DNA from: Aminipila sp032051575
Lineage (GTDB): Bacteria > Bacillota > Clostridia > Peptostreptococcales > Anaerovoracaceae
Direction of reading: 5' to 3'
NCBI RefSeq assembly: GCF_032051575.1
Contig: NZ_DAMBYD010000001.1
Span: 372,001-436,000, forward strand
DNA length: 64,000 nucleotides
This document shows, one piece after another, positions 26,729-35,141 of the stretch. A program made the translations under genes and the position numbers. The notes beneath the pieces were generated by a model. It ran no database searches and was not told where the DNA came from. It saw nothing but the letters and a program-made list of their open reading frames with translations. Numbering within the stretch: the stretch's first letter is position 1; each line of letters starts with the position of its first letter.

Positions 26729-26869
26729 ATGGCAAACTGTGGATGCAATGGAGTAGGTGGAGTAGGCGGAATTGACTCTAGTTTACTTTTCTTCTTTTTA
26801 ATTTTAATTTTAATGTTCTGCCAGCCTGGAATTTTTGGTTGCGGCGATACATGTGACAGAAGCTGCTAG
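26729..26869 (+). CDS. 46-residue Cys-rich single-helix membrane peptide
   Basis: ATG 26729 has a strong SD (GAAGGAGGT). The peptide starts MANCGCNGVGGVGG, continues with a hydrophobic helix (LLFFFLILILMFC) and ends with GCGDTCDRSC: six Cys in 46 residues placed on both sides of the helix. It resembles small Gly/Cys-rich sporulation or coat-type membrane peptides of Firmicutes in style, but I do not recognise the family. A strong terminator follows 24 bp later, which supports a real transcript. Confidence 0.65.
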   Translation: MANCGCNGVGGVGGIDSSLLFFFLILILMFCQPGIFGCGDTCDRSC

Positions 26870-26890
26870 TAAAAATCAAATAGTAGTAAA

Positions 26891-26942
26891 ACAAAAAGGA
26901 CGGTTCCTCTGCTTTTTAACAGAGGAACCGTCCTTTTGTTTA
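26891..26942. terminator. Strong bidirectional terminator
   Basis: Perfect 18-bp arms (26894-26911 and 26920-26937) end in AAAA on one side and TTTT on the other, between the forward small peptide gene and the reverse DUF378 gene. Confidence 0.93.
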
Positions 26943-26953
26943 ATAAAGTTAGA

Positions 26954-27148
26954 TTATGAATGAGTCTGATGACCTTTAAAGAATGTGATTGCATAAAGTC
27001 CGGATATACCAACAAGTGCAAAAATAATTCTACTTATTAGTTCGAGGTTCGTACCAAAAATGCTAGAAATCAAATCATATCTGAAAAAACCAATAAGACC
27101 CCAATTTATAGCACCAATTATTATAAGTGCAAGTACTAATTTTCTCAA
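26954..27148 (-). CDS. DUF378 family small membrane protein
   Basis: 64 residues from TTG at 27148, preferred because GGAG ends 8 nt upstream; a GTG at 27157 overlaps the SD itself. Two hydrophobic helices: LVLALIIIGAINWGLIGFF with the family-typical GAINWGL, and IISRIIFALVGISGLYAI. DUF378 proteins are two-helix membrane proteins of unknown function, common in Firmicutes. It stands alone on the reverse strand. Confidence 0.85.
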   Translation of the reverse strand: MRKLVLALIIIGAINWGLIGFFRYDLISSIFGTNLELISRIIFALVGISGLYAITFFKGHQTHS

Positions 27149-27238
27149 AGCTATCACTCCTTTCCGAAGAGTATTTTGCCCACTTTCATCAGAAATATGA
27201 TATAATATCCATTATTGCAAAAGGGGGGCATTTAATTT

Positions 27239-28807
27239 ATGGAAATTATGCTAAAAATTGGACCAAGAGAGCAAGAAATAAAAAAAGAAATAAAAGAGAA
27301 TTGCACTGTTGCAGATATTGTAGAAGAAGTTCGAGGTAGATTACCCTATACAATTTTAGTGGCACGTATAGACAACGAAATTGTTGAACTTACACAAAAA
27401 ATTAATAAACCTTGTAAAATAGAATTGCTTGATATGAGAAATCAATCAGCTAATTTAATATATCAATATAGTCTGTCATTAATATATTTAAAAGCGGTTA
27501 ATGATGTTCTAGGTGAGACAATTGTGGAAATACAAAATTCCATTAATAAAGGCTTGTATACCATGATTAGAAGAAAGCAACCAGTTACTCAGGCTGAAGT
27601 AGATGGTATAGAAAAACGAATGCATGAATTAGTTGAGGCGGATATTCTGTATAAAAAAGAAGGAAAGTGTCATTCCCTGGAAGGATTTGAAGCTTTCTTT
27701 TGTGGATTGATGGTGCCATCTACTGGATATATAAAATATTTTGAACTTAGGAAATATAGAAGAGGTGTCTTGCTAAGATTTCCTCATCCTAAAAATCCTA
27801 GTATAATCCCTGAGTATGTTGACGAAGTTAAGCTGTATGGTGCGTTTGGAGAGGCTACAAATTGGGGAAGATTGATGGAAGTATCCTATGTGGAAGATTT
27901 AAATGCAAAAGTGAGAAATGGAGACTATAAGGAACTGATACAGCTTTCCGAAGCTTTGCATGAAAAAAAGGTTGCTGAACTTGCCGACATTATAAAAAAA
28001 GAAAAAAAGAGAATTATTTTGATAGCAGGGCCTTCCTCATCAGGGAAAACGACTTTTGCCAACAGGCTGTTGATACAGCTTAAAGTAAACGGACTAAAAC
28101 CTCTATATATGGGGACTGACGATTATTTTGTAGAAAGAGAAAGTACTCCCCTTGATGAAAACGGAGAACCTAACTTTGAAGATTTAGAGGCTATTGATAT
28201 ACAGCTTTTCAATGCCAATATGAATTCTTTATTAGCTGGCGAAGTAGTTGATCTGCCAAGTTTCGATTTTTTAGATGGTCACAAAAAATTTGGAAAGCGC
28301 AGGATGAAAATAACTGCTGATCAGCCGATTATTATTGAAGGAATTCATGCACTAAATAAGGAATTAACAGCGCTCATTCCAGATGCTGAAAAATTTAAAA
28401 TTTATATTAGCCCGTTAACTCAATTAAATATAGATGAACACAATAGAATTCCAACCACTGATGCACGTATGCTTAGGAGAATGGTTAGAGATTATAACTT
28501 TAGAGGCCATTCAGCTAAAAGTACTATAAATGCATGGCCGAAGGTTAGAACGGGAGAGGATAAGAATATATTCCCTTTTAGCAATGAAGCGGATGCCTTT
28601 TTTAACTCTGTGCATTTATATGAAATTTCAGTACTGAAAAAATATGCAGAACCTTTGTTAAAGGACATAAAGAAAGAAGATATTGAATATAGTGAAGCGG
28701 TACGTCTCCTAAAGTTTTTAGATTTTTTTGAAGCAATTGAGGATGATTCTATAATTGCGAATAATTCAATTTTAAGAGAATTTATTGGAGGAAGTATTTT
28801 AGTATGA
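27239..28807 (+). CDS. TGS-like/uridine-kinase-like nucleoside kinase
   Basis: 522 residues. The N-terminal part (1-70) resembles a TGS domain, the next (about 70-240) the second additional domain of threonyl-tRNA synthetase, and the rest is a P-loop kinase of the uridine kinase/PRK type: Walker A AGPSSSGKTTFANRL, then GTDDYFVERESTPLD and IIEGIHALN. This architecture is known in Clostridia and Thermotoga as a nucleoside kinase. SD AGGGGGG. The last codon overlaps the start of the next kinase (ATGA), so the pair is coupled. Confidence 0.88.
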   Translation: MEIMLKIGPREQEIKKEIKENCTVADIVEEVRGRLPYTILVARIDNEIVELTQKINKPCKIELLDMRNQSANLIYQYSLSLIYLKAVNDVLGETIVEIQNSINKGLYTMIRRKQPVTQAEVDGIEKRMHELVEADILYKKEGKCHSLEGFEAFFCGLMVPSTGYIKYFELRKYRRGVLLRFPHPKNPSIIPEYVDEVKLYGAFGEATNWGRLMEVSYVEDLNAKVRNGDYKELIQLSEALHEKKVAELADIIKKEKKRIILIAGPSSSGKTTFANRLLIQLKVNGLKPLYMGTDDYFVERESTPLDENGEPNFEDLEAIDIQLFNANMNSLLAGEVVDLPSFDFLDGHKKFGKRRMKITADQPIIIEGIHALNKELTALIPDAEKFKIYISPLTQLNIDEHNRIPTTDARMLRRMVRDYNFRGHSAKSTINAWPKVRTGEDKNIFPFSNEADAFFNSVHLYEISVLKKYAEPLLKDIKKEDIEYSEAVRLLKFLDFFEAIEDDSIIANNSILREFIGGSILV

Positions 28808-29736
28808 GTGATATAGCTGTTATTGGAGGAATTGCAGTAGACATTGAAGGCCATCCTTATGATGTGCTTAGAAAGGGAGAGTCTAATCCAGGGAAAATAT
28901 CCATTTCATATGGCGGTGTTGGAAGGAATATAACTGAGAACCTAGCAAGAATGGGGGCTAATGTTTCTTTCATATCTGCAGTAGGGCATGATTTTGTAGG
29001 AAAAGTGGCAGTACAAGAACTGTCTGCACTGGGAGTAGGCGTGGAACATATTTATATGCTTGAGGATGAAAATACTGCCATGTATTTATCAATTTTAAAT
29101 AGTATAGGTGATATGGAGATGGCTCTTTGCAACATGGATGTGTTGGAACGGATTTCCATTGATATAATTGACCAAGCTATGCCAATTCTTAAAACTTCAA
29201 AAATAGTGGGAATTGATGCTAATTTGACCGATGACGTACAAAAATATATTATGGATAAACTGCCTGGAGTGCCGTTATTTTTAGATCCTGTTTCTGCGCC
29301 GAAAGCACAACGGTCCCAAAAATATATAGGACGATTTCATACCATAAAACCCAATATAGGAGAAGCGGAAGTTTTATCTGGAATGAAGATAACAGATGAA
29401 AAAGATTTGTTGGAAGTTGGTAAATATTTTATTGCGCAGGGAGTAAAACAGCTTTTTATTACGTTAAATGCAAGAGGTGTATACTATAAGGATACCATTG
29501 AGGAAGGCATTATAAGACCAGGTAAAGTTGATATAGTTAGTGCAACGGGAGCAGGAGATGCTTTTTCTGCCGCAATAATGGACAGTTTTATTAGAGGCAA
29601 AAACATAGTAGAAACATCCTTCTATGGAATGGCTGCTTCAAGGGTCGCAATGGGGGCAAGGACGGCAGTAAATTCTAAGATGACTCCGGAAACATTAGTC
29701 GGAATATGTTGCAATTTGGAATATTTTAGGTTATAA
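28804..29736 (+). CDS. PfkB-family kinase, pseudouridine-kinase-like
   Basis: 310 residues. GGVGRNITENLARMG near residues 38-52 is close to the pseudouridine kinase (PsuK/YeiC) version of the PfkB motif; the second PfkB signature with catalytic Asp is SATGAGDAFSAAIMD. It would phosphorylate pseudouridine or a related nucleoside. No psuG is adjacent; the coupled upstream gene is another nucleoside kinase, which supports nucleoside salvage. The substrate is inference. Confidence 0.85.
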   Translation: MSDIAVIGGIAVDIEGHPYDVLRKGESNPGKISISYGGVGRNITENLARMGANVSFISAVGHDFVGKVAVQELSALGVGVEHIYMLEDENTAMYLSILNSIGDMEMALCNMDVLERISIDIIDQAMPILKTSKIVGIDANLTDDVQKYIMDKLPGVPLFLDPVSAPKAQRSQKYIGRFHTIKPNIGEAEVLSGMKITDEKDLLEVGKYFIAQGVKQLFITLNARGVYYKDTIEEGIIRPGKVDIVSATGAGDAFSAAIMDSFIRGKNIVETSFYGMAASRVAMGARTAVNSKMTPETLVGICCNLEYFRL

Positions 29737-29849
29737 TGTATAAATAGTATTTCGAATAAATTTATTGCTATTAATTAATGGGTTAAAAACTGATTGAGAG
29801 TTAAAGCTTATAATTAGGCAGTATAACATATGATTAGGAGGATTTTTAT

Positions 29850-30266
29850 ATGGATGATAATTTAAATAACCAGCAAAATCAGGAACAAAATGACCAACAG
29901 CAAAATGAACAGCAGCAGAGTCAGCAGCAAAATGAACAACAAAATTATCAGCAATATTACCAGCAATATGTTCAGCAAAGTCAGCAGCCCAATAACCAGC
30001 AAAATGGCCAAACTCCGTCAAATGGAAAAGCAATTGCATCTCTTGTCTTGGGTATTGTTGCTTTAGTTTGCGTCTTTTTTGGATATACTTCTTTACTGGG
30101 AATTATTTTGGCAATTGTGGGGGTTGTTTTAGGTACAGCCGCTAAAAATGAACAGCCATCAGGTATGGCAACAGCAGGAATAGTGCTAAGTATAATAGCA
30201 CTGGGAATTTGTGCAGTTGCATTTTTGGCATGTATTGCATGTGCTGGTGCTTTGGCTGCTTTATAA
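29850..30266 (+). CDS. Gln/Asn-rich DUF4190-like membrane protein
   Basis: 138 residues. Residues 2-60 are almost only Gln, Asn, Glu and Tyr (repeated NEQQ/QQSQQ units); then two hydrophobic helices with the DUF4190 pattern KAIASLVLGIVALVC and GMATAGIVLSIIALG. Such proteins are common in Gram-positive bacteria, with a disordered cytoplasmic head; function unknown. SD AGGAGG. Confidence 0.8.
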   Translation: MDDNLNNQQNQEQNDQQQNEQQQSQQQNEQQNYQQYYQQYVQQSQQPNNQQNGQTPSNGKAIASLVLGIVALVCVFFGYTSLLGIILAIVGVVLGTAAKNEQPSGMATAGIVLSIIALGICAVAFLACIACAGALAAL

Positions 30267-30344
30267 TCACGGATAAACTAAATTAATAGACGGGCGTTGC
30301 TGTTTATTCAGTGATGGCCCGTTTTGTTTTTGGAGGGCAAATGT

Positions 30345-31127
30345 ATGTTTCCTATAATAAATATTTTTGGCTTTAAAGTTGCTTCTTATGGGTTAATTAA
30401 CTTAATTGCATTTGCGGTGGGTATAATAACAGCTTGTTTTAGAGCGAAAAAATATGAAATTTCTCCAGAACAAGAGTTTTTAATGCTGGTTCATGCTTTA
30501 ATTGGAGCCATTGTTGGAGGAAAATTACTGTATTTAATCTCTAAACTAGGGGAAATATGGGATTATAAAGCTATAATATTTAAGAATATGAATAATTTTA
30601 CTGCCTATATGGAGGGCGGGTTTGTTTTCTACGGAGGCCTAATTGGTGGATTAACTGCAGCTTTTATGTATTGCCGTTACTATAAGAAACCAGCTATAAG
30701 AATGATTGAAATATCTGTACCATCGATACCTTTGATGCATGGTATAGGTAGGATTGGATGCTTTATGGCCGGATGCTGTTATGGCATCCCTACGAAATCA
30801 AAGCTAAGTGTAATTTATACTAACTCCATTGCTGCTCCCAATGGTATTCCTTTTTTTCCAGTACAGCTTTTAGAAGCAGGGGTGAATTTTATTTTGTTTA
30901 TTTTACTTATGGTTTATGCCAAGAAGTGGCGTAAACCATATAAAATGTTAGGGCTGTATTTAGTACTTTATTCTATAGAACGATTTTTCCTTGAATTTCT
31001 CAGGGGTGATAGTATACGAGGAATATATGGGGGGATGTCCTTATCTCAATGGCTTAGCCTTTTTATTGTTTTACCAATTGGAATGTTGTTATTTTCTTCC
31101 CGTCATTTAAAATCAAAAATGCAATAA
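30345..31127 (+). CDS. Lgt-family membrane protein, divergent at key positions
   Basis: 260 residues from ATG 30345 (GGAGG 8 nt upstream); the upstream in-frame TTG at 30324 is not preferred. Seven or so hydrophobic segments and the family layout, including HGIGRIGCFMAGCCYGIPT and the C-terminal ERFFLEFLRGD. In E. coli Lgt the signature is GRIGNFxNxExxG; here the Asn, second Asn and Glu are Cys, Ala and Cys. It therefore belongs to a divergent branch of the prolipoprotein diacylglyceryl transferase family and may be a working clostridial variant or a paralogue with another acceptor. A terminator follows. Confidence 0.8.
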   Translation: MFPIINIFGFKVASYGLINLIAFAVGIITACFRAKKYEISPEQEFLMLVHALIGAIVGGKLLYLISKLGEIWDYKAIIFKNMNNFTAYMEGGFVFYGGLIGGLTAAFMYCRYYKKPAIRMIEISVPSIPLMHGIGRIGCFMAGCCYGIPTKSKLSVIYTNSIAAPNGIPFFPVQLLEAGVNFILFILLMVYAKKWRKPYKMLGLYLVLYSIERFFLEFLRGDSIRGIYGGMSLSQWLSLFIVLPIGMLLFSSRHLKSKMQ

Positions 31128-31150
31128 TAGTAAGCTTTGTAAAAAAAATG

Positions 31151-31184
31151 AGCCCAGTAATGTTGAATTTACTGGGCTTTTACA
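31151..31184 (+). terminator. Terminator after the Lgt-like gene
   Basis: Arms AGCCCAGTAA (31151-31160) and TTACTGGGCT (31169-31178), followed by TTTTAC. Confidence 0.9.
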
Positions 31185-31366
31185 ATTTAAAACAATTTTT
31201 TTGTAAATTATTTTAAAAAGAGAATAAAAAAGACAGATAAGTTAAAGATAGAACAAACGAAACACTAGGGTGCGTGTATAGATAATGACCCCTGTAGGCA
31301 TTGAAAACAAGGAAATGTAACCTATAAAAAAGTTTAAAAATCTTTCAATTATTTTTCAAAAAAGTA
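31185..31366. other. A/T-rich intergenic stretch
   Basis: No reading frame with an SD, no strong hairpin and no repeat seen here. It lies upstream of the ribosomal operon promoter. Confidence 0.6.
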
Positions 31367-31395
31367 TTGCATTTAGTTGAAAAGTGTTATATAGT
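31367..31395 (+). promoter_or_regulatory. Candidate promoter of the S10 ribosomal operon
   Basis: TTGCAT (31367-31372), 17-nt spacer, TATAGT (31390-31395). The -35 is partial and the spacing is ideal. The resulting leader would be about 230 nt. Confidence 0.55.
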
Positions 31396-31401
31396 GTAAA
31401 G

Positions 31402-31634
31402 GCTTGCTTAAGGCGATGAAGTAGGAAGTTGCTGAGCTATCAGGTAATTTCTACTGAGAATTGTCCTCACAAGATGGGGGCGAAGGGATTCGTCAGCTTT
31501 TGTCTGTGTTAATAAAATGAAACACACGGAGACGTGTGCAAAGTAAGCGATTCCACCGCATGCGTTCAAAAGTAGGCGTTAGAACCCCTTGTACAGGCGT
31601 AGCGAAAACGTACAAAAAATAGGAGGAAAGAAAA
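31402..31634 (+). promoter_or_regulatory. Structured 5' leader of the S10 operon
   Basis: Several hairpins can be drawn: GTAGGAAGTTGC with GTAATTTCTAC (about 31422-31455), GGCGAA-GGGA-TTCGTC (31479-31494) followed by AGCTTTTG, CACACG-GAGA-CGTGTG with a GNRA loop (31523-31538), and TTGTAC with GTACAA (31589-31615) just before the rpsJ SD. S10 operons in several bacteria are controlled by L4 binding to the leader; that this one is such a site is inference. Confidence 0.5.
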
Positions 31635-31946
31635 ATGAGCGAACAACAAAAAATTAGAATTAAGCTTAAGGCATATGACCACAAGTCATTAGATTTGTCT
31701 GCAGCTAAAATTGTTGAGACAGCCAAGAAGACAGGTGCTGATGTTTCAGGCCCTATTCCGCTTCCAACAGAAAAAGAAGTGGTAACAATCTTAAGAGCAG
31801 TTCATAAGTATAAGGACAGCAGAGAGCAGTTCGAACAGAGAACTCACAAGAGATTGATTGATATCACAAACACTACACCTAAAACAGTTGATGCTTTAAT
31901 GAAGCTTGACTTACCAGCTGGTGTAGATATTGAAATCAAACTTTAA
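31635..31946 (+). CDS. rpsJ: 30S ribosomal protein S10
   Basis: 103 residues, usual length. KIRIKLKAYDHKSLDLSAAKIVETA is the family N-terminus and the 16S-binding loop GPIPLPTEKEVVTILRAVH follows; S10 also forms NusE in antitermination. First gene of the superoperon with SD AGGAGG. The following 100-bp gap before rplC is unusually large for this operon. Confidence 0.98.
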   Translation: MSEQQKIRIKLKAYDHKSLDLSAAKIVETAKKTGADVSGPIPLPTEKEVVTILRAVHKYKDSREQFEQRTHKRLIDITNTTPKTVDALMKLDLPAGVDIEIKL

Positions 31947-32046
31947 TAGTGATAAGGGTACTCCCCTTAGAAAGATTGCATGAGAGGGCAAAACGTTGCT
32001 TAAGCCAATCCAGGGCAATCCGCTGTAAGTAGAAAAGGAGAAAAAT

Positions 32047-32682
32047 ATGAAAACTATCTTAGGAAAGAAAATCGGAATGACTCAGATTTTCTCAGAAGCA
32101 GGAGAAGTTATTCCTGTAACAGTTATCGAAGCTGGTCCTGTAGTAGTAACTCAGGTTAAGACAAATGAAACTGACGGTTACGAAGCAGTTCAGATTGGAT
32201 TCGAAGATACTAAAGCTCACAGAGTGAACAAACCGTTAACTGGTCACTTCACTAAGAATGGTCTTGGATTAAAGAAGCACCTTGCTGAATTCAGACTAGA
32301 AGATGGTGAAGCTTATGAAGTTGGACAGACTATCACAGCTGCTGATTTTGAAATCGGCAAGAAGCTAGACGTAACAGGTACTTCAAAGGGTAAAGGAACG
32401 CAGGGCAACATCAAGAGACACGGACATCAGAGAGGTCCTACAACTCATGGTTCAAAGCACAAGAGACTTGCTGGTGCATTAGCTGCAGGTACTTATCCTT
32501 CAAGAGTATTTAAGGGTAACGATGGTCCTGGTAGAATGGGTCGCGATACAGTGACTGTACAGAACGTTGTATTAGTAAAGGTTATTGAAGAAAGAAATCT
32601 TATGCTTGTAAGAGGCGCTGTACCTGGTCCTAAGGGCGGCTTGCTACGTGTTCAGTACGCAGTAAAAGGTCAGGACAAATAG
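32047..32682 (+). CDS. rplC: 50S ribosomal protein L3
   Basis: 211 residues. Family start KTILGKKIGMTQIF and the loop GNIKRHGHQRGPTTHGSKHKR that reaches the peptidyl-transferase centre are present. L3 nucleates 50S assembly. SD AAAAGGAG. Second gene of the S10 operon, in the standard order before rplD. Confidence 0.98.
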   Translation: MKTILGKKIGMTQIFSEAGEVIPVTVIEAGPVVVTQVKTNETDGYEAVQIGFEDTKAHRVNKPLTGHFTKNGLGLKKHLAEFRLEDGEAYEVGQTITAADFEIGKKLDVTGTSKGKGTQGNIKRHGHQRGPTTHGSKHKRLAGALAAGTYPSRVFKGNDGPGRMGRDTVTVQNVVLVKVIEERNLMLVRGAVPGPKGGLLRVQYAVKGQDK

Positions 32683-32712
32683 ATAAAAACTTCAGAAAGG
32701 AGGAAGTAGAAA

Positions 32713-33336
32713 ATGGCAAAAGTAACTATGCTAAACATGGCAGGAGCAGAAGTTGGAAGCGTTGATTTAAATGATGCGATTTTTGGTATCGAACCAAATC
32801 AGAACGCTGTTCATGCAATAGTAAAAAATTATCTGGCTAACCAAAGACAAGGTACACAGTCAGCTAAGAATAGAGGCGAAGTTAGAGGCGGCGGCAGAAA
32901 GCCTTTCAGACAGAAGGGTACTGGTCGTCACAGACAGGGTAGTACAACAGACCCATCACAGATCGGTGGTGGTGTAGTATTCGCACCAAAACCAAGAGAT
33001 TACAGATATACAGTTCCTAAGAAGCTAAAAAGACTTGCAATGAAGTCAGCGCTTTCCTCAAAGGTTGCAGAAAAGGAAATTATTGTACTTGATACATTAA
33101 ACTTTGATGCTCCTAAGACAAAAGAAATGATTAAGGTGTTAGGAAATGTAAATGCTGCTAAGAAGGCATTAATTGTTATGGCTGAAAAGGACGAAAACGT
33201 TATTAGATCAGCTGCTAACATTCCAGGAGTAAGAACAGCTTTAGTAGGTACAATGAATGTGTATGAGATTATTAATTACACAAGCTTCATCGTAACTAAA
33301 GAAGCAATCAATAAAATTGAGGAGGTGTATTCATAA
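32713..33336 (+). CDS. rplD: 50S ribosomal protein L4
   Basis: 207 residues. The extended loop RGGGRKPFRQKGTGRHRQGS that lines the exit tunnel is visible at about residues 58-77. In several bacteria L4 is also the repressor of this operon through the leader. Its stop codon shares bases with the rplW start (overlap at 33336), so the two are coupled. Confidence 0.98.
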   Translation: MAKVTMLNMAGAEVGSVDLNDAIFGIEPNQNAVHAIVKNYLANQRQGTQSAKNRGEVRGGGRKPFRQKGTGRHRQGSTTDPSQIGGGVVFAPKPRDYRYTVPKKLKRLAMKSALSSKVAEKEIIVLDTLNFDAPKTKEMIKVLGNVNAAKKALIVMAEKDENVIRSAANIPGVRTALVGTMNVYEIINYTSFIVTKEAINKIEEVYS

Positions 33337-33626
33337 TGAGAACTGCTTACGACGTAATTATTAAGCCGGTTATCTCCGAAACAAGTATGGATAACGCACA
33401 GGAAAAGAAATACACTTTCAAAGTTGCTACAGACACTAACAAAACTGAAGTTAAGTTAGCGATCGAAGAAATCTTTGGTGTAGAAGTAGAAAAAGTAAAC
33501 ATCATGAATGTTCAAGGTAAAGTTAAGAGAATGGGAAGAAACGTAGGTAGAACTGCGGCTTCAAAGAAGGCGATTGTTACTCTTACTGAAGGCAGTAAGG
33601 AAATCGAATTCTTCCAGGGTCTATAA
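33336..33626 (+). CDS. rplW: 50S ribosomal protein L23
   Basis: 96 residues, normal. YDVIIKPVISETSMD start and VEKVNIMNVQGKVKRMGR in the middle match L23, which sits at the tunnel exit and docks trigger factor and SRP. SD GGAGG inside the end of rplD. Confidence 0.97.
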   Translation: MRTAYDVIIKPVISETSMDNAQEKKYTFKVATDTNKTEVKLAIEEIFGVEVEKVNIMNVQGKVKRMGRNVGRTAASKKAIVTLTEGSKEIEFFQGL

Positions 33627-33641
33627 GGAGGGACGAAAAAT

Positions 33642-34475
33642 ATGGGAATCAAAAAGTATAATCCGACCACTCCTGGATTAAGAGGAATGACGGTTTCAAC
33701 ATTTGAAGAAATTACAACAAGTACACCAGAAAAGTCTCTTACAGTAACTCTTAAGAAGCATTCCGGAAGAAATGTGAGAGGTAAGATTACAGTAAGACAC
33801 AGAGGCGGTGGATACAGACCTAAATATAGAATCATCGACTTTAAGAGAAGTAAGGACGGTGTTCCAGCTAAGGTTGCTACAATTGAGTATGATCCAAACA
33901 GAAGCGCAAACATCGCATTAATTGTTTATGCTGATGGTGAAAAGAGATATATCATTGCTCCTAACAAACTATATGTTGGCGATGTAATCGTATCTGGCGC
34001 TGATGCGGATATTAAAGTAGGAAATGCTCTTCCACTTGCAAATATCCCAGTGGGTACAATTATTCACAACATTGAACTGAAGCATGGTAAAGGTGCTCAG
34101 CTGGTTAGATCTGCTGGTAATGGCGCTCAGCTTATGGCTAAGGAAGGCGAATATGCTCAAGTTAGACTACCTTCCGGAGAAGTTAGAAAAGTGAGAATGG
34201 AATGCAGAGCTACTATCGGTGAAGTTGGAAATGGTGAACATTCCAATATTCAAATCGGTAAAGCTGGTAGAAAGAGACACATGGGTTGGAGACCTACAGT
34301 AAGAGGTTCTGTAATGAACCCTAACGATCACCCTCATGGTGGTGGTGAAGGTAAGGCTGGTATCGGTAGAGTTAGTCCAGTTACTCCTTGGGGTAAGCCT
34401 GCTCTTGGTCTTAAGACTAGAAAGAAGAATAAGGCTTCTAATCAGTATATCGTTAAGAAAAGAAATGAAAAATAG
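33642..34475 (+). CDS. rplB: 50S ribosomal protein L2
   Basis: 277 residues, normal. KHSGRNVRGKITVRHRGGG near the start and the C-terminal GSVMNPNDHPHGGGEGKAG loop, whose His is near the peptidyl-transferase centre, are intact. L2 is needed for subunit joining. SD AAGGAGGG. Confidence 0.99.
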   Translation: MGIKKYNPTTPGLRGMTVSTFEEITTSTPEKSLTVTLKKHSGRNVRGKITVRHRGGGYRPKYRIIDFKRSKDGVPAKVATIEYDPNRSANIALIVYADGEKRYIIAPNKLYVGDVIVSGADADIKVGNALPLANIPVGTIIHNIELKHGKGAQLVRSAGNGAQLMAKEGEYAQVRLPSGEVRKVRMECRATIGEVGNGEHSNIQIGKAGRKRHMGWRPTVRGSVMNPNDHPHGGGEGKAGIGRVSPVTPWGKPALGLKTRKKNKASNQYIVKKRNEK

Positions 34476-34490
34476 GAAGGAGCATAGATA

Positions 34491-34769
34491 ATGGGTAGAT
34501 CACTTAAAAAGGGCCCTTTCGTAAACGCTAAGCTTTTGAAGGCTATCATGGCAATGAACGAAGCTAACGAAAAGAAAGTATTAAAGACATGGTCAAGACC
34601 ATCTACAATATTCCCACAGATGGTGGGTCACACAATTGCAGTGCATGACGGTAAGAAGCACGTTCCTGTATATATCACGGAAGATATGGTAGGACACAGA
34701 CTTGGAGAATTTGCTCCAACAAGAACCTACAGAGGTCACGTTGCTGACAAAACTACTAAGAAAAAATAA
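34491..34769 (+). CDS. rpsS: 30S ribosomal protein S19
   Basis: 92 residues. MGRSLKKGPFVNAKLL start and the KTWSRPSTIFPQMVGHTIAVH core are diagnostic. S19 binds the 16S head with S13. SD AAGGAG; standard position between rplB and rplV. Confidence 0.99.
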   Translation: MGRSLKKGPFVNAKLLKAIMAMNEANEKKVLKTWSRPSTIFPQMVGHTIAVHDGKKHVPVYITEDMVGHRLGEFAPTRTYRGHVADKTTKKK

Positions 34770-34788
34770 GTAAAGGAGATGTAAGAAG

Positions 34789-35124
34789 ATGGAAGCAAGA
34801 GCAATTGCAAAATATGTAAGAATGTCTCCTATAAAGCTAAAGCCGATTACTGACTTAGTAAGAGGAAAAGATTTAAATGAGGCACTTACCATTTTAAAGT
34901 TCACACCTGGTAAGGGTTCTGAAATAATTGAAAAGGTTGTTAAGTCTGCCGCTGCAAACGCTGAAAACAACTTTGACATGAATCCAGATAACCTATATGT
35001 TGCTGAGGTTTATGCTCATCAGGGACCAACTCTGAAGAGATGGAGAGCTGGATCACAAGGTAGAGCATCAACAATCCTAAAGAGAAGTAGTCACATTGGC
35101 GTTACTCTTAAGGAAAAAAACTAA
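34789..35124 (+). CDS. rplV: 50S ribosomal protein L22
   Basis: 111 residues. AIAKYVRMSPIKLKPITDLVRG at the start and the tunnel-lining hairpin GPTLKRWRAGSQGRASTILK near the end are typical. Changes in this hairpin are known to give macrolide resistance; the loop length here looks normal. Confidence 0.98.
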   Translation: MEARAIAKYVRMSPIKLKPITDLVRGKDLNEALTILKFTPGKGSEIIEKVVKSAAANAENNFDMNPDNLYVAEVYAHQGPTLKRWRAGSQGRASTILKRSSHIGVTLKEKN

Positions 35125-35141
35125 GATAGGAGGTTCATTGA

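Noticed and set aside
29731..30039. 102-residue reverse frame over the Gln/Asn-rich gene
   Set aside because: His/Ala-rich low-complexity product is the mirror of the CAG/AAC codon repeats on the forward strand.
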